From: Clostridia bacterium
GTDB taxonomy: Bacteria > Bacillota > Clostridia > Oscillospirales > CAG-272
Direction of reading: 5' to 3'
Length of the DNA: 5,027 nt
NCBI GenBank assembly: GCA_017382555.1
Contig: JAFOAB010000158.1
Span: 1-5,027 of the forward strand
The number at the start of each line of letters is the position of its first letter. Within the stretch, counting starts at the first letter, position 1. Position numbers and translations under genes: made by a program. Positions 1-5,027 of this stretch are shown here, piece by piece. The notes under the pieces are model-generated. The model was not told the DNA's origin. It did not search any database and worked only from the letters and a program-made list of their open reading frames with translations.

Positions 1-60
1 ACCGAGCCTGTAATAGAACCCGTAACGGAACCCGCAACGGAGCCTGTGACTGAACCACCG
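1..60 (+). repeat. 12-base in-frame tandem repeat encoding T-E-P-V units
   Basis: Five consecutive 12-base units fill bases 1-60: accgagcctgta, atagaacccgta, acggaacccgca, acggagcctgtg and actgaaccaccg. They encode TEPV, IEPV, TEPA, TEPV and TEPP. The units differ mostly at third codon positions while Glu-Pro is invariant, so the peptide pattern is kept better than the DNA. The array is cut by the window edge and probably continues to the left. Such Pro/Thr/Glu repeats usually act as extended linkers or cell-wall-spanning stalks; that role is inferred here. Confidence 0.85.
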
Positions 61-1929
61 CAGGTGCTTGAAGAGCCGGACGATATATTTACCAAATTCA
101 AAAACTTAGTGGTCGTTCCGGAGATCGTAGAGCCTGCACCCAAGGAGAAGCCAAACATCGATGCGCGCATGACGCTTGAAGAGCATGATGCTTTACTTGC
201 GAGCTTGCTTTACAATGGCGCAGACGGTTACGTGTACATAAATGGGGCTGCTAACATCAAGTTGCCCGTTAAAGGTGAATACGGACTTTTCCCGATAAGG
301 GACACATACCGTTCTCCCGAGGTTTTTATATATGAAGAGCTTGTTACAACGATTCGCTCCCCCATTCTGCCTTCTTACGCCGCAGGCGGGACCTGCGGAC
401 TTAACAGAGTAGAAGCCCGCGACGGAGTATACGGATTTTATTTTGCAGAGCATAACAAGTTCGCGCCTTTTCCAAAAGACGTTCTTGAGCTTATGTCCGC
501 AGATGATGTGAACTGTGCGCTTGAAAACTGGTATTCGGAGCGGGATAGGGCATGTGCGGCTATATACGTATCCAAGGGGGAATGGCCCGATAGATGTAAG
601 TTTTCCGTTATACTTACAACCGCTGATTGCGGAGAAACGGTAAACGTGGCTGTTATCGATACTTATTTTACAAGTGATACCGGCACTGCCTGTAGGGGAA
701 TAAGCTTTGTTTCCGATACCGAAGGGTATATAGTTTTTGAAAGCGGTTATTGGAGCATGGGAAGAGTTTATCACACCATAGCCAAGACAACCGATGGCGG
801 CAAGACATTTGTATATCTTAATGAAAATAAATTGCAGTTCGATTACGGGGAAAATATCGTCTTCCTCGATTCCGACAATTATGTGAACGTAGGCTACTTT
901 TATAACGGGCTTCCGAAAAATCCGATTCGCAGAGGTGTTTTGGGTGTTGCAAGTCAACCTAATTACGCAACCTATTGGCTTCCCGATAAATCAACGTGGC
1001 AGCTCGAAAATTATATAAATTATCCAATATCCGAGTTTCCGCTTCTTCAAATTGCAGACGGATATACGCCTTATTTCGACGGAGATATAGGCGTTGTCGC
1101 CTTCAGCCTTCGCGGAGACAACTATTCAAGTCGTGTCAATGATATTCTCGGATACATATATTACATAACGCTTGACGGCGGATACACATGGTCGTTATAT
1201 ACAGGATTTGAGAGCGACGTTTCCAAATATCAAAATGTCGAAGTTTTTCCAAGTGCGGAGGATGTAGCTTATCCCATTGAGTTGAATAGATGGGGATATC
1301 CCGTTTTAAAGGGTTCTAATATCAGTATGCCTGTGCGAGGAATATACGTAAACATTTGGGAAAATGATCCGTATCACGGACACAAGGACCCCATTAAGGA
1401 TCTTGGAGTTCATTTCGTTTCACGCGGTGTTCCGTCTGCTTACGGCTACGATACTTCGCTTTGGAGGGAAGGTAAGCTGTATTTATCCGATGAGCTTGTA
1501 TATACTGTAAAACACACGGGCAAAACGGAGACCGACCTCTACCATCCCGACGGAACTGTTGAAAGTATTTCGCTTCTCGGAATGGATTACGATATAACCT
1601 TGATAAGCAGATACGAAAATACCGTAAGATTTGTTTTTAACGTTGACGTTGAAATTCCAACCCTTTATACTTCAATGGGAATGAAATATTATCTTTATAC
1701 GGTAACGCTCAGTGAAGACGGTAAAAAAATCGAAAACGTAGAGCGCACAATATGTCCCGGTATGATAGTATATATGTTTGAAGACGTTGCCCTCGCTTGT
1801 AGGCAAGAGTTTGGCAAATATTACTCGTATCACGTAACCTCGGACGGCGGAAAAACTTGGCAAGAATATTTGCCTGAATGTGAGAGCGCGGAAGTTATAC
1901 GAATAGACCGTATTTATTCTACCAGATAA
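1..1929 (+). CDS. Asp-box (BNR-like) repeat protein with Thr-Glu-Pro linker, probably secreted; 5'-partial
   Basis: The reading frame is open from base 1 to the TAA at 1927-1929 (642 codons), so the gene begins left of the window. The GTG at 46 is a valine codon inside the repeat, not a start. Residues 1-20 (numbered from base 1) are five T-E-P-V-like tetrapeptides. An acidic, Pro-rich linker follows to about residue 52, then a Tyr/Gly/Asp-rich body. Four matches to the Asp-box pattern S/T-x-D-x-G-x-T-(W/F) are visible: TADCGETV (bases 619-642, degenerate last position), TTDGGKTF (787-810), TLDGGYTW (1168-1191) and TSDGGKTW (1837-1860). Asp boxes sit on beta-propeller blades of sialidases and other, mostly extracellular, glycan-related or structural proteins. 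I see no sialidase RIP motif, so no enzyme activity is assigned. A Pro-rich stalk followed by a propeller suggests a surface-anchored or lipoprotein layout, but any signal peptide lies outside the window. Function unknown. The gene is convergent with ygiQ and ends in a shared terminator. Confidence 0.85.
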   Translation, partial: TEPVIEPVTEPATEPVTEPPQVLEEPDDIFTKFKNLVVVPEIVEPAPKEKPNIDARMTLEEHDALLASLLYNGADGYVYINGAANIKLPVKGEYGLFPIRDTYRSPEVFIYEELVTTIRSPILPSYAAGGTCGLNRVEARDGVYGFYFAEHNKFAPFPKDVLELMSADDVNCALENWYSERDRACAAIYVSKGEWPDRCKFSVILTTADCGETVNVAVIDTYFTSDTGTACRGISFVSDTEGYIVFESGYWSMGRVYHTIAKTTDGGKTFVYLNENKLQFDYGENIVFLDSDNYVNVGYFYNGLPKNPIRRGVLGVASQPNYATYWLPDKSTWQLENYINYPISEFPLLQIADGYTPYFDGDIGVVAFSLRGDNYSSRVNDILGYIYYITLDGGYTWSLYTGFESDVSKYQNVEVFPSAEDVAYPIELNRWGYPVLKGSNISMPVRGIYVNIWENDPYHGHKDPIKDLGVHFVSRGVPSAYGYDTSLWREGKLYLSDELVYTVKHTGKTETDLYHPDGTVESISLLGMDYDITLISRYENTVRFVFNVDVEIPTLYTSMGMKYYLYTVTLSEDGKKIENVERTICPGMIVYMFEDVALACRQEFGKYYSYHVTSDGGKTWQEYLPECESAEVIRIDRIYSTR

Positions 1930-1972
1930 AAAATGCACGTTATACCAACGCTTGGTATAACGTGCATTTTTT
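1928..1972. terminator. Bidirectional intrinsic terminator between convergent genes
   Basis: Six A (1928-1933) and the arm TGCACGTTATACCAA (1934-1948) are followed by loop CGC (1949-1951), the exact complementary arm (1952-1966) and six T (1967-1972). The inverted repeat is perfect over 21 bp. Read on either strand it gives a 15-bp stem followed by a U tract, the form of a Rho-independent terminator. It ends the Asp-box gene, whose TAA supplies the first two A of the repeat. It also ends the infB-ygiQ transcript, whose stop lies 18 bases away on the other side. Confidence 0.93.
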
Positions 1973-1990
1973 AAAGTGATCATTGCCCAT

Positions 1991-3916
1991 TCAGCGTGAT
2001 CTGCGCTTTGCGGGAGCATTTTTTCTTTGAGTTCGTGACTTGTTTTGATTTTTGGGGTAAACGCTTGCGGGCTTGCGCTTGATGCTTGCGGAGGCTGTGG
2101 ACTTTTTAGCGGGGGGAACAAGCTTTCCGTCACCGTATCCGATAAGGTCGGCTCTGCCGCGACGTGTGAGCTGCTCGCGCAGAAATTCTGCGTTCTCCGG
2201 CTTTCCGGACTGCAGAAGGGCTCTTTGCAGTCTCTTGTCCTCCGCCTTCGTAGGAACGAAAATTTCATTGCCTGAGAGCGGATCAATGCCCGTGTAGTAC
2301 ATAACTGTGGATACGGTGCCCGGGGTGGGGTAGAAGTCCTGCACCTGCTCGGGATTCATACCGCATCCGCGCAAGAAGAGCGAAAGCTCGATCGCATCGT
2401 CAAGCTTCGAGCCCGGATGGCTGGACATAAGGTAGGGGACGAGATATTGCTCAAGCCCCGCTTCCTTGGAGTATTGCATAAACTCCTTTTGGAATGCCTT
2501 GTAAACGCCGAAATTAGGTTTGCCCATAGCGTTAAGCACACGCGTGCTGCAATGCTCGGGTGCTACCTTCAACTGGCCGCTGACATGATCTCGCACAAGC
2601 TTTTTAAAGAAGCGCTTATCTTTATCAAGCATCAAATAGTCGAATCGGATACCCGAGCGCACGAAAACCTTTTTTACTCCGGGTATTCTTTCGGCCGCGG
2701 TGAGGATGTCAAGATATTCGCTGTGATCTACCTTCAGGTTCTTGCACGGAGTGGGCGCAAGGCATCTTCTGTCCTTGCACACGCCGTATTTAACCTGCTT
2801 TTCACATGCGGGAGCGCGGAAGTTTGCGGTAGGACCGCCGATATCGTGGATGTAACCCTTAAAGTCGGGGAGGTGCGTTATCTTTTCAACCTCAGCAAGT
2901 ACGCTTTCCTTGGAGCGGCATCTTACCGCTCTGCCTTGATGGAAGGTAAGCGCGCAGAAATTACATTCGCCGAAGCATCCTCGGTTGTGGGTGACGGAGA
3001 ATTTAACCTCCTCAAGCGCGGGAACACCGCCGAGAGCATCGTAGCTTGGGTGCCAAGCACGCGCGTAGGGAAGTGCGTATACCTTATCAAGCTCCTTCTG
3101 CTCAAGCGGGAACTGCGGCGGCTCGCATACAAGCACCTTGTCGCCGTATCCCTCGCAGAGGGGTTTGCCGGTTATGGCATCCTGATTTTCGTATTGAATC
3201 TTAAATGCATCCGCGTACGCTTTTTTATTTTGCTTCAGATCATCGTATTCGCCGATGAATATGGAGGCCTCGGGCGTTTTATCGGTGCTTTTTATGAGGT
3301 ATGCAGTACCTCTTACGCCGCGTATCTTCTTTACGGGGACACCGCGCTCCAAAAGCCTTGCAAGCTCAAGAATCGTCTTTTCTCCCATACCGTAGGAAAC
3401 GATATCTGCGCGGCTGTCAACAAGAACACTGCGGCGTACGTTATCACTCCAGTAATCGTAATGGGCAAAACGGCGAAGCGAAGCCTCAAGACCGCCGATA
3501 ATTATCGGCACGTCGCCGTATGCCTCTCGTATTTTGTTGCAATAAACGATAACGGCGCGGTCGGGGCGGAGACCTGCCTTGCCTGCGGGTGAGTAGTAAT
3601 CATATTTTCTGCGGTGCTTGGAGACGGAATAGTGCGCCACCATGGAATCTATGTTTCCCGAGGAAACAAGAAAGCCGAGCTTCGGTCTGCCGAACTCTTT
3701 AAAAGCATCGGTAGTCCTCCAGTCCGGCTGAGAGATGATAGCGCAGGTAAAGCCGTGTGCCTCGAGGTAACGGCATATGACCGCACAGCCGAAGGACGGG
3801 TGGTCAACGTACGCGTCGCCGCAGACGTAAACGAAATCGGGCGTTTCAAGCCCGGATGCGCGGGCCTCGTCCCTCGTAAGAGGGAAGAAGGCCGCGCACT
3901 TATCCTGCTTATTCAT
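1991..3916 (-). CDS. ygiQ: YgiQ family (UPF0313) radical SAM protein
   Basis: Complete gene of 641 codons plus TGA. An open frame reaches back to a TTG at 3946, but that start overlaps infB. The ATG at 3916 (MNKQDK...) has AAAGGA five bases upstream and is preferred. Residues 10-75 carry the family N-terminus, including GDAYVDHPSFG and ISQPDW. GGLEASLRRFAHYDYWSDNV (residues 141-160) is a hallmark stretch. The radical SAM motif CFGECNFC gives Cys314, Cys318 and Cys321 (C-x3-C-x2-C), expected to bind the 4Fe-4S cluster that cleaves S-adenosylmethionine. Further Cys at 371, 380, 385 and 391 precede a DH pair (397-398). GGPTAN (360-365), the APEH motif (452-455), SSHPGS (498-503) and QVQDFYPTPG (524-533) also fit the family. 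The C-terminal ~38 residues are a Lys/Arg-rich, probably disordered tail, as I recall for E. coli YgiQ. The substrate and reaction are not established. No signal peptide or membrane segment is seen, so it is probably cytoplasmic. Likely co-transcribed with infB, 19 bases upstream. Confidence 0.95.
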   Translation of the reverse strand: MNKQDKCAAFFPLTRDEARASGLETPDFVYVCGDAYVDHPSFGCAVICRYLEAHGFTCAIISQPDWRTTDAFKEFGRPKLGFLVSSGNIDSMVAHYSVSKHRRKYDYYSPAGKAGLRPDRAVIVYCNKIREAYGDVPIIIGGLEASLRRFAHYDYWSDNVRRSVLVDSRADIVSYGMGEKTILELARLLERGVPVKKIRGVRGTAYLIKSTDKTPEASIFIGEYDDLKQNKKAYADAFKIQYENQDAITGKPLCEGYGDKVLVCEPPQFPLEQKELDKVYALPYARAWHPSYDALGGVPALEEVKFSVTHNRGCFGECNFCALTFHQGRAVRCRSKESVLAEVEKITHLPDFKGYIHDIGGPTANFRAPACEKQVKYGVCKDRRCLAPTPCKNLKVDHSEYLDILTAAERIPGVKKVFVRSGIRFDYLMLDKDKRFFKKLVRDHVSGQLKVAPEHCSTRVLNAMGKPNFGVYKAFQKEFMQYSKEAGLEQYLVPYLMSSHPGSKLDDAIELSLFLRGCGMNPEQVQDFYPTPGTVSTVMYYTGIDPLSGNEIFVPTKAEDKRLQRALLQSGKPENAEFLREQLTRRGRADLIGYGDGKLVPPAKKSTASASIKRKPASVYPKNQNKSRTQRKNAPAKRRSR

Positions 3917-3921
3917 TTTAA

Positions 3922-3927
3922 TCCTTT
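3922..3927 (-). promoter_or_regulatory. Ribosome-binding site of ygiQ
   Basis: On the minus strand the sequence reads AAAGGA-TTAAA-ATG, a Shine-Dalgarno core five bases before the ATG at 3916. It decides the start. The upstream in-frame TTG at 3946 would lie inside the last codons of infB, and AAAGGA would then fall within the ygiQ coding sequence. Confidence 0.85.
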
Positions 3928-3930
3928 CGG

Positions 3931-3951
3931 AGAGGTTAACGTGCAACCTCT
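3931..3951 (-). other. Small stem-loop over the infB stop codon
   Basis: On the minus-strand transcript AGAGGTT (3951-3945) can pair with AACCTCT (3937-3931) around the loop GCACGTT. That is a perfect 7-bp stem with a 7-base loop. The infB stop TAA (3938-3936) straddles the loop and the 3' arm. No U tract follows, so it does not look like an intrinsic terminator. The ygiQ ribosome-binding site lies just outside the stem. A role in translational coupling between the genes is possible but is only inference, and a chance stem of this size is plausible. Confidence 0.35.
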
Positions 3952-5027
3952 TCCATTATATAGGCCTCAAGGATGTCGTTTTCCTTGATATCGTTGAACT
4001 TCTCAAGTCCGATACCGCACTCGTAGCCCTGGTTAACCTCACGTGCATCGTCCTTAAAGCGCTTGAGGGAGGATATCTTATCCTCGAAGATAACTACGCC
4101 GTCGCGTACTACGCGGATCATAGCGTTTCTGGATACCTTACCGTCCTGTACGTAGGAGCCTGCGATGGTTCCAACGTTGGGAACCTTGATGGTTCTTCTA
4201 ACCTCAGCATGGCCGAGTACGACCTCCTTGAACTCGGGAGCGAGCATACCCTTCATAGCTGCCTCAACCTCTTCGATACACTCGTAGATGATGCGGTAGG
4301 TACGAATTTCGACGCCCTGACGCTCGGCAGAGTCCATAGCGGTCTTATCGGGACGTACGTTAAAGCCGATGATGATTGCACCGGATGCAGCCGCAAAGCT
4401 TACGTCGCCCTCGGTGATACCGCCGGCAGCGCTGTGGATAACGTTGACCTTAACCTCGTCGTTAGACAGCTTAACAAGAGAAGCCTTAACTGCCTCTGCA
4501 GATCCGCCAACGTCAGCCTTAACGATAACGTTGAGGTCCTTAACACCCTCGGAAATACGGGTGAAGAGAGCATCAAGAGATACACGGCTGTTCTCCTTGA
4601 ACTGCTCCTCCTTAGCGGTGGAGCGACGCTGCTCTGCGAGGGTACGTGCCATCTTCTCGTCTTCAACTGCGTTAAACTCATCGCCCGCCTCGGGAACCTC
4701 GGAAAGACCGATGATCTCAACGGGAACGGAGGGGCCTGCCTCCTTAAGAAGCTTGCCCTTATAATCTGTCATTGCACGAACACGTCCAACGGAGGTGCCG
4801 GCGATAACGATATCTCCGGAGTGGAGAGTACCGTTCTGCACAAGCACGGTTGCAACGGGTCCGCGGCCCTTATCGAGCTTCGCCTCGATTACGATGCCCT
4901 TTGCATGGCGGTTGGGGTTAGCCTTAAGCTCCTTAACCTCTGCAACAAGAAGTACGTTTTCGAGAAGATCGTCAATACCCTGACGGGTAAGAGCGGATAC
5001 GGGACAGCAGATGGTGTCTCCGCCCCA
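3936..5027 (-). CDS. infB: Translation initiation factor IF2, C-terminal part (5'-partial)
   Basis: The frame is open from the right edge (5027) to the TAA at 3938-3936, giving 363 codons; the start lies outside the window. IF2 is the cytoplasmic GTPase that brings fMet-tRNA to the 30S subunit and promotes 50S joining. The fragment starts at the end of the G domain: residues 9-19 read PVSALTRQGID, the G5 region, with Leu where SAK is usual. LLVAEVKELKANPNR (26-40) leads into domain II, with AKLDKGRGPVATVLVQNGTL (49-68). Domain III follows at about 164-228, including VKADVGGSAEAVK and HSAAGGITEGDV. The C-terminal fMet-tRNA-binding domain covers about 260-363, with NVGTIAGSYVQDGK and GYECGIGLEKFNDIKENDIL. 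Its conserved Cys is residue 337. The nucleotide-binding G1-G4 motifs are beyond the edge. Nothing in the visible part suggests a broken gene. ygiQ follows after 19 bases in the same direction. Confidence 0.97.
   Translation of the reverse strand, partial: WGGDTICCPVSALTRQGIDDLLENVLLVAEVKELKANPNRHAKGIVIEAKLDKGRGPVATVLVQNGTLHSGDIVIAGTSVGRVRAMTDYKGKLLKEAGPSVPVEIIGLSEVPEAGDEFNAVEDEKMARTLAEQRRSTAKEEQFKENSRVSLDALFTRISEGVKDLNVIVKADVGGSAEAVKASLVKLSNDEVKVNVIHSAAGGITEGDVSFAAASGAIIIGFNVRPDKTAMDSAERQGVEIRTYRIIYECIEEVEAAMKGMLAPEFKEVVLGHAEVRRTIKVPNVGTIAGSYVQDGKVSRNAMIRVVRDGVVIFEDKISSLKRFKDDAREVNQGYECGIGLEKFNDIKENDILEAYIMEEVAR

Noticed and set aside
46..48. GTG as start of the Asp-box gene
   Set aside because: It is a valine codon inside the T-E-P-V repeat, and the frame is open to the window edge with no ribosome-binding site before it.
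193..957. 254-codon open frame on the minus strand inside the Asp-box gene
   Set aside because: It is in codon register with the sense gene and has no recognisable domain. The sense frame continues across it with Asp-box motifs.
1672..2286. 204-codon minus-strand frame spanning the terminator
   Set aside because: It runs through the perfect hairpin and overlaps the ends of two well-supported genes, and its product shows no family features.
2417..3592. 391-codon open frame on the plus strand, antisense to ygiQ
   Set aside because: Its codon boundaries coincide with those of ygiQ, so its stops would correspond to sense codons TTA, CTA and TCA, which ygiQ rarely uses. The ygiQ frame has clear family motifs, while this product has none.
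3937..3945. Nine-base word TAACGTGCA shared by the infB end and the terminator hairpin, flanking ygiQ on both sides
   Set aside because: Many nine-base words are shared by chance within 5 kb, and the surrounding bases do not match, so it is not evidence of an attachment site or insertion.
4369..4764. Plus-strand frames within infB (4369-4764 and 4795-4983)
   Set aside because: They are Ser/Thr/Arg-rich shadows of the strongly conserved IF2 frame, with no domain or upstream signals.

Overview
The window looks like ordinary bacterial chromosome, most plausibly from a Clostridia-like Bacillota (Firmicutes). The lineage guess rests on the style of the IF2 sequence, compact gene spacing, an AGGA-type ribosome-binding site and a secreted Asp-box protein with a Thr-Glu-Pro linker. 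It is an inference and has not been checked against any database.

Layout, left to right. (1) Bases 1-1929, plus strand: the 3' part of a large gene that enters from the left edge. Its product begins in the window with a T-E-P-V tetrapeptide repeat, coded by a 12-base tandem repeat. It continues as a Tyr/Gly-rich, probably beta-propeller, extracellular protein with four Asp-box (BNR-like) motifs. (2) Bases 1928-1972: a perfect 21-bp inverted repeat around a 3-base loop, A-rich on the left and T-rich on the right. It is a bidirectional terminator shared by two convergent transcription units. (3) Bases 1991-3916, minus strand: a complete gene for a YgiQ-family (UPF0313) radical SAM protein. (4) Bases 3936-5027, minus strand: the C-terminal 363 codons of infB (translation initiation factor IF2), which runs off the right edge.

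infB and ygiQ are read in the same direction with only 19 bases between them. Those bases hold the ygiQ ribosome-binding site and no promoter or terminator that I can see, so the two are probably co-transcribed, with the transcript ending at the shared hairpin. In many bacteria infB is followed by rbfA, so ygiQ in that position is the main point of gene order to follow up. The Asp-box gene is convergent to this pair and need not be related in function.

Coding density is very high. The only non-coding stretches are 1930-1990 and 3917-3935. I found no tRNA, rRNA, CRISPR array, insertion sequence or phage gene, and no clear sign of a new multi-gene system. The most open items are the unrecognised Asp-box protein and the uncharacterised radical SAM enzyme with its second cysteine cluster.
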